From NCBI GenBank assembly GCA_036871055.1, contig CP141893.1:62001-126000 (forward strand): a DNA stretch of 64,000 bases, in the 5' to 3' direction. Within the stretch, counting starts at the first letter, position 1; the number at the start of each line of letters is the position of its first letter. A model generated the notes under the pieces. It saw nothing but the letters and a program-made list of their open reading frames with translations. It had not been told where the DNA came from and made no database searches. A program made the position numbers and the translations under genes. Source of the stretch: Bisbaumannia sp015645095. GTDB lineage: Bacteria > Pseudomonadota > Gammaproteobacteria > Pseudomonadales > Halomonadaceae. This document shows, piece by piece, positions 8,108 through 17,314 of the stretch.

Positions 8108-9589
8108 TTAACGGTCGGGCGAGAACTCGGGTAGGTGGCGCAGCCAGTCCCCCGCGGCCTGTTCAAAGGCGTGGGCCAGTTGCAGCACGCCGAGGTCGTC
8201 CCGGGGCCGGCCGATCAGTTGCAGCCCCATGGGCAAGCCATTGGCGTTGAAGCCGGCGGGCAGGCTGATCACCGGGCCGCCGGAGAGGGAGCCGGGCACC
8301 ACCACCTCCATCCAGCGGTGATAGGTGTCCATGGCGCGGCCGGCGATCTCCCGGGGCCAGTGCTCTTCCACCGGGAAGGGGAAGACCTGAGCGCTGGGCA
8401 GGGCCAGGACGTCATAGGTCTCGAAGAGCTCGAGCAGTCGGGCGTGCCAGGCGCTGCGGGTCTGGTTGGCGCGGTGCACGTCCAGGGCCGACAGGGCGAG
8501 CCCCCCCTCCACCTCCCACCGAGCCTCGGGCTTGAGCAGGTCGCGCTTGGCGGGGTCCGCGTGGAGGGGGGCCAGGTTGCCGGCCACCATCCATTGGCGC
8601 AGGGCCACCCAGGCTTCCCAGAGCCGCTCCGCCTCGAAACCGGGGTCGGCCGCCTCCACCGCGCAGCCCAGGTCGCGGAAGGTGGCGAGTGCCTGCTCGC
8701 AAAGGGGGATCACTCCCGCTTCCATGGGCAGGTGGCCGCCCCAGTCCCCCAGCCAGCCGATACGCACCCCCTTGAGGTTCCGCTCCAGCGAGCCAGTAAA
8801 GAGGGCCGGGTCCTCCGTCAGCGATAGTGGCAGCCGCGGGTCATGACCGGCCTGGGTGGCCAGCAGCCGGGCGAGATCCGCCACGCTGCGGGCCATGGGC
8901 CCCTCGGTGGCCAGTTGGTGGCCGAAGTTTTCCGGCAATGGGCCCAGGGGCACCCGGCCGAAGGAGGGACGCAGGCCGAAGACATTGTGGTAGGCGGCGG
9001 GGTTGCGCAGCGAGCCCATCATGTCGCTGCCGTCGGCCACCGGCAGCAGGCGCATGGCCAGTGCCGCGGCGGCGCCGCCGCTGGAACCGCCGGCACTCTT
9101 GGTCGGGTCGTAGGCGTTGCGAGTGGTGCCGAATACCGGGTTGTAGGTGTGGGAACCCAGGCCGAACTCCGGGGTATTGGTCTTGCCGATGATCAGGGCG
9201 CCGTCGCGTTTCATGCGTGCCGCCATGATGCTGTCGTGCTCGGGCACCTGGTCGGCGAACAGCGGCGAGCCCAGCGTGGTGCGCAGCCCGGCGGTGGCGG
9301 AGAGGTCCTTGATGGCCTGGGGAATGCCGTGGAGCCAGCCCCGGGAGCGCCCCCGGGCCAGTTCCCGGTCGCACTCGTCGGCCTCGGCGAGCAGCTCGGC
9401 TTCATTGCGCAGCGAGACGATGGCGTTGACCCGGGGGTTGCAGGCGGCGATATGCGCCAGGTAGGTGGTCATCACCTCGCGGCAGGAGAGCTCCCGGGCA
9501 TGGATCACCCGGGAGAGGGTCAGGGCATTCCAGGTGACCGGCTCGGGAAGGCGATAGGGAGCCTGGGGGGGCGTCGGAGTGGTTGTCAT
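8108..9589 (-). CDS. Amidase-signature hydrolase, malonamidase-like
   Basis: A 493-residue amidase-signature enzyme. The Ser-cisSer-Lys triad is readable: K94 in QAIKDLS, the cis-serine at about S169 in SAGGSSGG and the nucleophile S193 in DMMGSLRNP, 24 residues later as in the family. It lies between matB and the porin in one direction, 24 nt after matB. Malonamidase E2 of Bradyrhizobium, a founding member of this fold, is also tied to malonate genes, so malonamate or another malonate amide is the likely substrate (inference). An ATG three codons upstream (9598) directly abuts GAGGAG, so the second ATG, nine bases away, is the better start. Confidence 0.83.
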   Translation of the reverse strand: MTTTPTPPQAPYRLPEPVTWNALTLSRVIHARELSCREVMTTYLAHIAACNPRVNAIVSLRNEAELLAEADECDRELARGRSRGWLHGIPQAIKDLSATAGLRTTLGSPLFADQVPEHDSIMAARMKRDGALIIGKTNTPEFGLGSHTYNPVFGTTRNAYDPTKSAGGSSGGAAAALAMRLLPVADGSDMMGSLRNPAAYHNVFGLRPSFGRVPLGPLPENFGHQLATEGPMARSVADLARLLATQAGHDPRLPLSLTEDPALFTGSLERNLKGVRIGWLGDWGGHLPMEAGVIPLCEQALATFRDLGCAVEAADPGFEAERLWEAWVALRQWMVAGNLAPLHADPAKRDLLKPEARWEVEGGLALSALDVHRANQTRSAWHARLLELFETYDVLALPSAQVFPFPVEEHWPREIAGRAMDTYHRWMEVVVPGSLSGGPVISLPAGFNANGLPMGLQLIGRPRDDLGVLQLAHAFEQAAGDWLRHLPEFSPDR

Positions 9590-9613
9590 TGTCGTCATCT
9601 CCTCGAGTTTGCC

Positions 9614-11143
9614 TTACGCCTGGCTGGCCAGTGGTTGGTAGAGGCCGGCATAGGTCTCGCGGAGCTGCTTCTTCTGTACCTTGCCCATGACGTTGCGAGG
9701 CAGGGCATCGACGAAGAAGACGCGCTTGGGCTGCTTGTAGCGGGCCAGTTGGTCGCCCAGGGCCGCCAGTATGGTGGCCTCGTCCAGGTCGCCCTCGGCC
9801 ACCACCACGGCGGTGACCCCCTCGCCCAGGTCCGGGTGAGGCACGCCGATCACCGCCGACTCCACCACCCCGGGCAGGTCATCGATCAGCTGCTCCACCT
9901 CCTTGGGGTAGACGTTGTAGCCGCCGGAGATCACCAGGTCCTTGTCGCGGCCGACGATCTGCAGGTAGCCGTGCTCGTCGATGCGCCCCAGGTCGCCGGT
10001 GATAAAGAAGCCGTCGTCGCGGAACTCGGCGCGGGTCTTCTCCGGCATGCGCCAGTAGCCCTGGAAGACGTTGGGGCCGCGCAGCTCGACCATGCCGGTC
10101 TCGCCTTGGGGCAGCTCGGCGCCGCTGTCGCGATCGCTGATGCGCAGCTCCACCCCCGGCAGCGGCAGGCCCACGGTGCCGGGGCGGCGGGCGCCGTCGT
10201 AGGGGTTGGAGGTGTTCATATTGGTCTCGGTCATGCCGTAGCGCTCGAGGATGGCGTGGCCGGTGCGGGCCTCGAACTCCTGGTGGGTTTCCGCCAGCAG
10301 CGGCGCCGAGCCGGAGACGAAGAGCCGCATCTTGGCCACGGCATCGCGGTCGAGGCGCGGCGACTGCAGCAGCCGGGTATAGAAGGTGGGCACCCCCATC
10401 AGCACCGTGGCCCGGGGCATCAGCTCGAGCAGCTGCTCCACGTCCAGCTTGGGCAGGAAGGTCATGGAGGCGCCCGTGGTCAGGGTGATATTGCAGGCCA
10501 CGAAGAGGCCATGGGTGTGGAAGATCGGCAGGGCATGCAGCAGGTGATCGTCGGCGGTGTAGTGCCAGGCCTCGGCCAGGGCGCGGCTATTGGAGGCCAG
10601 GTTGGCGTGGCTGAGCATGGCGCCCTTGGAGCGCCCGGTGGTGCCGGAGGTGTAGAGGATCGCCGCCAGGTCGCGCTCGCCGATCTCGGCGATCTGCTCC
10701 CAGGGCTCGGCCCGATCGGCCTTCTCCAGCAGGCTGCCGTCGCCCGTGCTGCCGAGGGACTCCACCCGGGGCACGCCGCAGGCGGCGGCCAACTGGCGGG
10801 CCTCCGCCAGGGCCTTGGGGCGGCACACATAGAGGCGCGGCTCGGCATCGCCCAGGAAGTATTCGATCTCGGCGCTGGTGTAGGCGGTGTTCAGCGGCAG
10901 GTAGACGGCGCCGATCTGCAGGCAGGCCAGGTAGAGCAGGATCGCCTCCGGGCTCTTGTCGACCTGCACCGCGACCCGCTCGCCGGGAGTGACGCCCAGC
11001 TCGCGCAGGGCACCGGCCAGGCGCCGGGACCGTGCCTGGGCCTCGCCATAGGTGTATCCCTGGCCCGCCGGGGACTCGATCAGGGGCTTCTGCGGCTGGC
11101 GCTGGAAGTGGGGCAGGAACTGCAGGTAGAGGTTGTGACTCAT
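9614..11143 (-). CDS. matB: Malonyl-CoA synthetase (malonate--CoA ligase)
   Basis: A 509-residue ATP-dependent acyl-CoA synthetase of the ANL superfamily that makes malonyl-CoA from malonate, ATP and CoA. Visible motifs: the P-loop YTSGTTGRSKG at 164-174, YGMTETNMN (A5), TGDLGRIDEHGY (A7), GRDKDLVISGG (A8) and the C-terminal catalytic lysine K488 in NVMGKVQ. Assignment to MatB rather than a general ligase rests on overall similarity and on the adjacent malonyl-CoA decarboxylase 28 nt upstream. Together they convert malonate to acetyl-CoA and CO2. Confidence 0.92.
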   Translation of the reverse strand: MSHNLYLQFLPHFQRQPQKPLIESPAGQGYTYGEAQARSRRLAGALRELGVTPGERVAVQVDKSPEAILLYLACLQIGAVYLPLNTAYTSAEIEYFLGDAEPRLYVCRPKALAEARQLAAACGVPRVESLGSTGDGSLLEKADRAEPWEQIAEIGERDLAAILYTSGTTGRSKGAMLSHANLASNSRALAEAWHYTADDHLLHALPIFHTHGLFVACNITLTTGASMTFLPKLDVEQLLELMPRATVLMGVPTFYTRLLQSPRLDRDAVAKMRLFVSGSAPLLAETHQEFEARTGHAILERYGMTETNMNTSNPYDGARRPGTVGLPLPGVELRISDRDSGAELPQGETGMVELRGPNVFQGYWRMPEKTRAEFRDDGFFITGDLGRIDEHGYLQIVGRDKDLVISGGYNVYPKEVEQLIDDLPGVVESAVIGVPHPDLGEGVTAVVVAEGDLDEATILAALGDQLARYKQPKRVFFVDALPRNVMGKVQKKQLRETYAGLYQPLASQA

Positions 11144-11171
11144 GGCGTTCTCTCTCGCGAAAAGCGGGGTA

Positions 11172-12521
11172 TCAGGCGTTATGGGGTGCGCTCAGCAGCG
11201 GCCTGGCGCGACTCGCCAGGCGGCGCAGCTCATTGGGGCAGGCGACGCTGCCGTCGCGGCTGAAGGCCTCGTGATTCTGTTCGATGCGCTCCAGCTCGTA
11301 GCGGTAGTTGACCATCAGGCCGTGGGCCTGTCGGCGTCCCTTGGCGGAGGTGTCGCCGGGCCAGTTGAGGCGGTGCAGGCTGGCGCCGTTGCCCAGGTGG
11401 AAGCGTGCCACCGGGTCCAGCGGCAGGCCGCTGCGGTGTTTGGCTTCGAGGAAGTAGTGGGCGGCCAGGGCGCGTAGTTCCGGCTCCAGGGCCTGGCGGG
11501 CGGCCTCGTCCTGCGCCCAGGCGTCGTCCGCCAGGGCCGCCTCGGCGGCGGGGGAGAGGCGGCACTGGCCCGCCTCCCGCACGCCATCCAGCCAGGCGGC
11601 GAAGCCGGGCACCGGCGACAGGGTGACGAACTGGGAGAGGTTGGGCAGTTCCCGCTTGAGTTCCTGCACCACCTGCTTGATCAGGAAGTTGCCGAAGGAG
11701 ATGCCCTTCAGGCCGCGCTGGCAGTTGCTGATGCTGTAGAAGACGGCGGTATCCGCCTCCTCGGCGGGCAGCTCCTCGCCATCCGCCAGGATGGCCTGGA
11801 TATTTCCGGGGATGCCGCGGCACAGCGCCACTTCCACGAAGATCAGCGGCTCGTCGCCGGTGGCTGGATGGAAGAAGGCGTAGCAGCGGCGATCCTCCGG
11901 GTCGAGGCGGCGGCGCAGGTCGCTCCAGTCGCAGATCTCGTGCACCGCCTCGTAGTGGATCAGCTTCTCGAGGATGGCCGCCGGGGTGTTCCAGTCGATG
12001 CTCTCCAGCATCAGGAAGCCGCGGTTGAACCAGGAGGCGAAGAGGTGGGCGAAGTCGGCGTCCAGCGGCGCCAGCTCCGGGGCTTCCCTGAGCAGGCCGA
12101 GCAGGTCGGCGCGCATCTTGACCAGTTCGTAGGTGCCGCCGGGGCAGAGGTTGAGGCGTCGCAGCAGGCGCTGGCGGCGTGGCTCGCAGGCGGCGAAGAG
12201 GCGCTGCAGGGTGGCGTTGCCCTGGTCTTCCCGGTAGGCGGCATAGGCGGCGTGGATCGCCTCGGGATCGGCGGCGTACTCCTCGGCCAGCAGGCCGAAG
12301 AAGGCACGCCGCTGCTCGGCGCCCAGGCCCGCATAGTGGCTCAGCGCCTGCTGGGCGACGAGGATGCGCGAGGCCTCGCCGCCGGGCTGCATCAGGGTCT
12401 CGCAGGCTAGGGTCAGGGCCGCCAGGCTCTGGGCCGGGGTCGCCGGCTCCTGGGTGCGACGCCGGCCGCGGCTGACGATGCCGCTCAGCAGTTCCTGCAG
12501 AAAGTTTCGATTGGCGCTCAT
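11172..12521 (-). CDS. Malonyl-CoA decarboxylase
   Basis: A 449-residue enzyme of the MCD family (equivalent to MatA in rhizobia). It decarboxylates malonyl-CoA to acetyl-CoA. The helical N-terminal half (about residues 60-150) and the acetyltransferase-like C-terminal half are both present. Family signatures include FYSISNCQRGLKGISFGNFL, FVTLSPVPGF and the near-terminal RFHLGNGASLHRLNW. Its start lies 28 nt after the AtoE-type carrier stop and its stop 28 nt before matB, so the three form one operon. Length is normal and nothing is truncated. Confidence 0.93.
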   Translation of the reverse strand: MSANRNFLQELLSGIVSRGRRRTQEPATPAQSLAALTLACETLMQPGGEASRILVAQQALSHYAGLGAEQRRAFFGLLAEEYAADPEAIHAAYAAYREDQGNATLQRLFAACEPRRQRLLRRLNLCPGGTYELVKMRADLLGLLREAPELAPLDADFAHLFASWFNRGFLMLESIDWNTPAAILEKLIHYEAVHEICDWSDLRRRLDPEDRRCYAFFHPATGDEPLIFVEVALCRGIPGNIQAILADGEELPAEEADTAVFYSISNCQRGLKGISFGNFLIKQVVQELKRELPNLSQFVTLSPVPGFAAWLDGVREAGQCRLSPAAEAALADDAWAQDEAARQALEPELRALAAHYFLEAKHRSGLPLDPVARFHLGNGASLHRLNWPGDTSAKGRRQAHGLMVNYRYELERIEQNHEAFSRDGSVACPNELRRLASRARPLLSAPHNA

Positions 12522-12549
12522 GTCCGCCTCCTCGTCGATGGCGCTTGGG

Positions 12550-13938
12550 TCATACCAGTAACAGTAGGCTGCCGGCGCAGAGTACGAAGACCGCCAGCAT
12601 CAGGATCGCCGTATAGCCCAGCACCTGGCCCACCTTGAGGCCGGTGATACCGAGCAGCGGCAGCAGCCAGAAGGGCTGGACCAGGTTGGTGAGCTGGTCG
12701 CCCATCATCACCGTCATGACCGCCACATGGCTGGGCAGGCCCAGCTGGGCGGTGGCCTCGATGGCGATGGGCCCCTGCACCGCCCACTGGCCGCCGGCGG
12801 AGGGCACCGCGAAGTTGACCAGGGCGGCGCTGATCATCGACCACAGCGGGAAGGTGGTGGGGGTAGAGATGGCCACGAAGGCGTTGGAGATCATCGCCAG
12901 CAGGCCGCTGCCCGCCATCAGGCCGAGGATGCCGGCATAGAAGGGGAACTGCAGGATGATGCCACCCACCGCGGCGCTGCCCTTGGCGATGGCACGCCCG
13001 TAGTCGCCCAGGGAGCCGTGCAGCAGCAGGCCCAGCATCAGCATGGTGAAGTTGAGCACATTGAGGTTGAGTCCCAGCACGCCGTGGTCGCCGATATAGC
13101 GCGCCACATAGAACAGGCCGCCGGCGACGATCACGCCCATCAGCAGGCGACTGCGATTGAAGCGTTCGGCGGGGGTCGCCGGCGCCTCGTCCACCCTGAT
13201 GGCTTCCTCCTCGCCCTCGATCTCCACCACCCGGCGGCGTGAGGGGTGCAGGCTGGCCAGCAGTAGCGGCGTCATCAGCAGGGTCAGGCCGACGAAGACC
13301 AGGCTATAGGGCTGGAAGATGGTCTCGGAGAGGGGCAGCAGGCCGATCTTCTCCTCCAGGAAGTGTCCCGGGGTATTGACCAGCAGGGCCGCGGAGCTGG
13401 AGAGCCCGGTCTGGGAGATCACCATGCCCCCATAGGCCGCCGCGGCGATCAGCGGGAAGTGGGCCTTGAGGCCGCGTCGCTTGGCGGAGTGGGCCACGGC
13501 CTTGGTCAGGAAGGCGCCCACCACCAGGGCCACGCCCCAGTGCAGGAACCCCAGCAGGCCGGCGATGACGGCGGTCATGATCACCGCGCCCTTGGCACTC
13601 TGGGGGCGGTCGGCCAGCCAGCGCAGGGTACGCTGTACCGGGGGCGCCGTGGCCAGGCCATAACCGGTGACCACGATCAGCACCATCATCATGCCGAAGG
13701 CGAGCAGGTTCCAGAAGCCGCCGTACCAGGCGTCGACCAGGTCGATGGGACCATGGTCGGTGGCGATCAGGGCGGCCAGGTAGACCACCAGGGTCAGGGC
13801 CACGGCGATGGCGAAGGCGTCGGGAATCCAGCGGGTGCTGAAGGCGGCGACGCCCTCCCCCAGTCGTTGCATGGCGCGCTGCATGGGGCCGCCCTCCGTC
13901 GATGGGGTGGTTTCAACCTTGAGGTCATGGGTAGGCAT
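12550..13938 (-). CDS. AtoE-type short-chain fatty acid transporter, putative malonate carrier
   Basis: A 462-residue membrane protein with about a dozen hydrophobic segments. It resembles the AtoE / TIGR00366 short-chain fatty-acid carrier family, with segments such as FGMMMVLIVVTGYGLATAPP and NFAVPSAGGQWAVQGPI, the latter a family hallmark. It is first in the operon with malonyl-CoA decarboxylase and matB, where rhizobial loci carry the unrelated MatC, so malonate uptake is the likely role (inference from context). The start at 13938 has GAGGA eight bases upstream; in-frame extension to 13989 is unlikely because it crosses the promoter region. Confidence 0.82.
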   Translation of the reverse strand: MPTHDLKVETTPSTEGGPMQRAMQRLGEGVAAFSTRWIPDAFAIAVALTLVVYLAALIATDHGPIDLVDAWYGGFWNLLAFGMMMVLIVVTGYGLATAPPVQRTLRWLADRPQSAKGAVIMTAVIAGLLGFLHWGVALVVGAFLTKAVAHSAKRRGLKAHFPLIAAAAYGGMVISQTGLSSSAALLVNTPGHFLEEKIGLLPLSETIFQPYSLVFVGLTLLMTPLLLASLHPSRRRVVEIEGEEEAIRVDEAPATPAERFNRSRLLMGVIVAGGLFYVARYIGDHGVLGLNLNVLNFTMLMLGLLLHGSLGDYGRAIAKGSAAVGGIILQFPFYAGILGLMAGSGLLAMISNAFVAISTPTTFPLWSMISAALVNFAVPSAGGQWAVQGPIAIEATAQLGLPSHVAVMTVMMGDQLTNLVQPFWLLPLLGITGLKVGQVLGYTAILMLAVFVLCAGSLLLLV

Positions 13939-13999
13939 GGGGCTTATCCTCATTGTCGTTATTGGTCGGGAAAGCGCTGTTAAATACACAGGGCCGAGT

Positions 14000-14013
14000 T
14001 GTTATATATAACA
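14000..14013. promoter_or_regulatory. Perfect 14-bp palindrome, candidate GntR operator
   Basis: TGTTATATATAACA is a perfect palindrome in the 118-nt gap between the divergent AtoE-type gene and the GntR gene. The location and symmetry fit an operator by which the GntR protein controls both directions. Confidence 0.65.
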
Positions 14014-14056
14014 GATAGGGCCAAGATATAGATCTGTCAAGGAAGGAGTCGTGATC

Positions 14057-14728
14057 ATGGCTACCGTTTCTCAAGCGCAGCGCCTGCGTGCCCTGCTCGA
14101 GGACGCCATCGTCGAGGGGCGTTTCGCCCCCGGGGCGCGCCTCGATCCCGAGGCCCTGGCCCGGGAGTATCAGTGCTCGCGGACGCCGATCCGCGAGGCC
14201 CTGCAGCAGCTGGCCATGTCGGGCATGGTGCGGGTGGTGCCCAAGCGGGGCACCTTCGTCACCCAGCTCAGCGTCACCGAGCTGGTGGAACGCTTCGAGG
14301 TGATGGCGGAACTGGAGGGGATGTGTGGCCGGCTGGCGGCGCGGCGCATCACCGAAGCGGAGCTGGCCGCCCTGCGTCAGGCCCACGAGGCATGTCGGGC
14401 CCGGGTCGAGGCGGGAGATGCCAACGGCTACTACTACGAGAACGGCATCTTTCACCAGCGCATCTACGAGGCCAGCCACAACGGCTTCCTGACCCAGGAG
14501 GCGGCGCGGCTACACGCGGTGCTGCAGCCCTACCGGCGCATGCAGCTGCAGGTGCGCCACCGCCTGCAGGGCTCCTTCGACGAGCACGAGGCAGTGGTGG
14601 CGGCCATCGCCGAGGGCGACGAGGCCCGGGCCGAGGCGCTGCTGCGCGACCATGTGGTGATCCAGGGGGAGCGCTTCAACGACCTGGTGGCCTCGGTGCA
14701 GAGCCTGCAGCAGGGTCAGCGGGCCTAG
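14057..14728 (+). CDS. GntR/FadR-family regulator of the malonate island
   Basis: A 223-residue regulator with an N-terminal winged helix (ALAREYQCSRTPIREALQQL, about residues 35-55, then KRGTFVTQLS) and a C-terminal all-helical FCD effector domain (about 75-215) with metal-site histidines, for example FHQRIYEASHN. It is divergent from the malonate operon, as MatR is in rhizobial mat loci, so malonate or malonyl-CoA is the likely effector (inference). ATG at 14057 is chosen: GGAG lies eight bases before it. A GTG six bases earlier is too close to that site. Confidence 0.86.
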   Translation: MATVSQAQRLRALLEDAIVEGRFAPGARLDPEALAREYQCSRTPIREALQQLAMSGMVRVVPKRGTFVTQLSVTELVERFEVMAELEGMCGRLAARRITEAELAALRQAHEACRARVEAGDANGYYYENGIFHQRIYEASHNGFLTQEAARLHAVLQPYRRMQLQVRHRLQGSFDEHEAVVAAIAEGDEARAEALLRDHVVIQGERFNDLVASVQSLQQGQRA

Positions 14729-14755
14729 CGGCCGGGCCCGCTGCCAAGGGCCATC

Positions 14756-14771
14756 GCGCACTAAAGTGCGC
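14756..14771. repeat. Short intergenic palindrome
   Basis: GCGCACTAAAGTGCGC: 7-bp arms around AA, between the converging GntR and LuxR genes. It resembles REP-type palindromes and could end transcription from either side, although no T-run follows. Confidence 0.5.
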
Positions 14772-14789
14772 TCCTACGGTGAGGTGGGG

Positions 14790-15554
14790 TTATTGCCGCC
14801 GGCATAGGGCGACTAGCCGGGCTTTCGAGGGTATCCCCAGCTTGGCATAGGCGCGCTTGCGGTAGGTCTCGGCGGTGGAGAGGGCCACCTCGAGCTCCGC
14901 GGCGGCGCTCTTGAGGGTATGGCCGCGCAGCAGGCGCAGGCAGAGCTGGCGCTCGCGCTCGGAGAGGGGCGCCAGCACCGCCTGCTCCTCCGGGCTGAGA
15001 CGCGCCTCGGCCGGGCGCGGGGCGCCATAATGGCGGCGGATCAGGCTGGCCAGCAGTGGCGCCAGGGCATCCAGGGTGGCCAGGTCGTCGGCATCGAAGG
15101 GGCCGGCCTCGCGGCCCCGGTAGAGGTTGAGGGTATAGGCGCCCTCGGCCTCGCGCAGGGTCAGGGCCACCTTGTCCACCAGGTCGGGGAAGGCGAACAG
15201 CGAGCCCCGGTAGCTCTCCGGCATCGCCTCGGCGCGCATGGGCGTCAGCTCCAGCGTCGGCGAGGCGGCCTGTGCCAGGCGCCGGTAGTTGGGGTCGTGG
15301 CGGAACAGCCCTTGGGTATAGAGGCGCGCCAGGCGGTCGGCCAGGCGCGGCTGGCGGGCGTTGTCGGCGAGCAGGCAGTCGACGCCCTCGGCGTCGTCGT
15401 AGGCGAAGATCATGCACTGCTCGATGCGCGCTCCTTTCCGCAGCAGGGCCAGCAGGCGCGCCTCGAAGTCCGCGCCGCCCAGGGCCTCGACGCAGTCGGC
15501 CACCCCGGCCAGCAGGGCGGGCCAATGATCGGAGGGCGGTGTGGGCCGGGTCAT
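14790..15554 (-). CDS. LuxR-family transcriptional regulator
   Basis: A 254-residue regulator. The C-terminal LuxR helix-turn-helix spans about residues 185-250 (LSERERQLCLRLLRGHTLKS, then STAETYRKRAYAKLGI). The N-terminal region (about 10-165) is a GAF/PAS-like putative sensor with no receiver aspartate. It starts at ATG 15554 with GAGGAG upstream. Longer in-frame extension crosses the divergent monooxygenase gene and is rejected. Divergent from the flavin monooxygenase at 15654 with a 99-nt gap containing a strong inverted repeat, so it probably controls that gene set. Confidence 0.8.
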   Translation of the reverse strand: MTRPTPPSDHWPALLAGVADCVEALGGADFEARLLALLRKGARIEQCMIFAYDDAEGVDCLLADNARQPRLADRLARLYTQGLFRHDPNYRRLAQAASPTLELTPMRAEAMPESYRGSLFAFPDLVDKVALTLREAEGAYTLNLYRGREAGPFDADDLATLDALAPLLASLIRRHYGAPRPAEARLSPEEQAVLAPLSERERQLCLRLLRGHTLKSAAAELEVALSTAETYRKRAYAKLGIPSKARLVALCRRQ

Positions 15555-15572
15555 AAGGCTCTCCTCGGGATG

Positions 15573-15599
15573 GCCTGTCCCGGCTTTTGCGGGACAGGC
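15573..15599. promoter_or_regulatory. 10-bp inverted repeat in divergent promoter region
   Basis: GCCTGTCCCG and CGGGACAGGC flank a 7-base GCTTTTG centre, between the LuxR gene and the monooxygenase gene. It could be a regulator site or a hairpin in the 5' region of the LuxR transcript. Confidence 0.45.
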
Positions 15600-15653
15600 G
15601 GACGTGGCGGCGCGGGCTAGGCTGGTCTCCACAACACCAACGAGGAGCCGCCC

Positions 15654-17312
15654 ATGCGACCCGCCGGACGCGCCGAGAGCGATTCGCTCTACTTCGATTA
15701 TCCGCATTTCCCCTTCGTTCGTCCCCCCGAGCTGGACGGCGCGACGCCGCGCCACCGGGTGGCCATCGTCGGCGCCGGCCCGGTGGGCGTCACCGCCGCC
15801 CTGGAGCTGGCCCGCCACGGCATCGACTGCGTGGTGCTGGACGACAAGGCTACCGTCAACGACGGCTCCCGGGCCATCTGCCTCTCCCGCCATAGCCTGG
15901 AGATCCTCCAGCAGCTGGGCGTCGATCGGCGCTTCGTTGCCAAGGGCCTGGGCTGGACCCGGGGGCGCACCTACTTCCGCGACCGGGAGATCTACCGCTT
16001 CGAGATGCCCCACTCGGATCAGGAGCGCTTCCTGCCGATGGTCAACCTGCAGCAGCAGTATATCGAGCAGTTCCTGATCGAGCGGGCCATGGAAAGCGAG
16101 CGGGTGGAGTTGCGCTGGCAGAGCGCGGTCAGCGGCGTGACCCAGGATGCCGAGGGCGTCACTCTCACGGTGAGCACCCCGGAGGGCGACTATGCGCTGA
16201 CCTGCGACTACCTGCTGGCCGCCGATGGCGCCCGCAGCCTGGTGCGCAAGGCCCTCGACCTGACCCTGCACGGTGAGGCCTACGAGGGGCGCTACGTGAT
16301 CGCCGACGTGCGCCTTAAGTCCGACTTTCCCACCGAGCGGCGGGCCTTCTTCCACTCGGCGGCGCTGCCCGAGGCCACCATCCTGGTGCACAGGCAGCCC
16401 GACGATATCTGGCGCATCGACTACCAACTGGGCCCCGACGAGGACCCCGACGAGGCCGTTCAGGAGGCGAGGATCCGCGACCGGGTGGAACGGATCATCC
16501 GCGAGGTGATGCAGGAGCGCGGCGATTGGGAGCTGGAGTGGTGGAGCCTCTACAAGGCCCACACCCTGGCGCTGGACGACTACCGCCATGGCCGGGTGCT
16601 CTTTATCGGCGACAGCGCCCACCTGGTGCCGATCTTCGGGGTGCGTGGCCTCAACAACGGCCTGGCCGATGCGGTCAATGCCGGCTGGAAGCTGGCCTGG
16701 GTGCTCCAGGGGCGGGCCCCGGAGCGGCTACTCGACAGCTACACCCCGGAGCGGCGGGGCGCCACCCTGGACGTCTTTGCCAATGCCGGCAAGAGCACCC
16801 GCTTCATGACGCCGCCGACCCGTGGCCACCGGCGGATGCGCGATGCGGCCCTGGCCCTGGCGTTGCACAACGACTACGCCAGCCCCTTCGCCGACCCCCG
16901 CCAGGTGACCCCCTACACCTATGCCGAGAGCCCCCTGACCCTGGCCGACCGGGACGCCTTCGCTGCCGGCCCTCGCCCCGGGGCGCCGCTGATCAACCGC
17001 CGCCTGGGCGACGACGACTTCCTGCTCGATCACCTGGGAACGGGCTTTAATCTGCTGCTGTTCGGCGAGGCAAGCCCTGAGCTTGCCGCCGCCCTGGGCG
17101 AATACCCGGAACTCGCGGTGCTGCACCTGGGCGTGGAGGATTCCGCCCTGGGCCAACCCCTGCCCGGCGACGCGGCCCTCTTCGCCGCCTATGGCGCCGA
17201 GCCGGGCAGCGCCTACCTGGTGCGTCCGGACCGCCACCTGGCGGCGCGCTGGAAGCGTCCCACCGCCGCCGACCTGAACGACGCCTTGATCACTGCCCTG
17301 GGAGGCGCCTGA
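15654..17312 (+). CDS. FAD-dependent aromatic monooxygenase (MhaA/MhpA-like), paralogue 1
   Basis: A 552-residue group A flavoprotein hydroxylase. The Rossmann FAD motif VAIVGAGPVGVTAALELARHG is at about residues 37-57, the conserved arginine-rich segment GSRAICLSRHS at about 80, and the second FAD motif GDSAH in RVLFIGDSAHLVPIFG near 320. A thioredoxin-like C-terminal domain is suggested by the length. It is clearly paralogous to the protein encoded at 28275-29981 and, like it, is followed by a DUF2783-type small protein. It probably hydroxylates a phenolic acid; the substrate is unknown. GAGGAG precedes the ATG. Confidence 0.83.
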   Translation: MRPAGRAESDSLYFDYPHFPFVRPPELDGATPRHRVAIVGAGPVGVTAALELARHGIDCVVLDDKATVNDGSRAICLSRHSLEILQQLGVDRRFVAKGLGWTRGRTYFRDREIYRFEMPHSDQERFLPMVNLQQQYIEQFLIERAMESERVELRWQSAVSGVTQDAEGVTLTVSTPEGDYALTCDYLLAADGARSLVRKALDLTLHGEAYEGRYVIADVRLKSDFPTERRAFFHSAALPEATILVHRQPDDIWRIDYQLGPDEDPDEAVQEARIRDRVERIIREVMQERGDWELEWWSLYKAHTLALDDYRHGRVLFIGDSAHLVPIFGVRGLNNGLADAVNAGWKLAWVLQGRAPERLLDSYTPERRGATLDVFANAGKSTRFMTPPTRGHRRMRDAALALALHNDYASPFADPRQVTPYTYAESPLTLADRDAFAAGPRPGAPLINRRLGDDDFLLDHLGTGFNLLLFGEASPELAAALGEYPELAVLHLGVEDSALGQPLPGDAALFAAYGAEPGSAYLVRPDRHLAARWKRPTAADLNDALITALGGA

Positions 17313-17314
17313 CC

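Noticed and set aside
8843..11263. 806-codon plus-strand frame across the amidase and matB
   Set aside because: Antisense to two well-supported enzymes, with shadow-like composition.
14790..16622. Extended 610-codon version of the second LuxR gene
   Set aside because: The extension runs antisense through the monooxygenase gene; the ATG at 15554 has a good ribosome site and a normal LuxR length.
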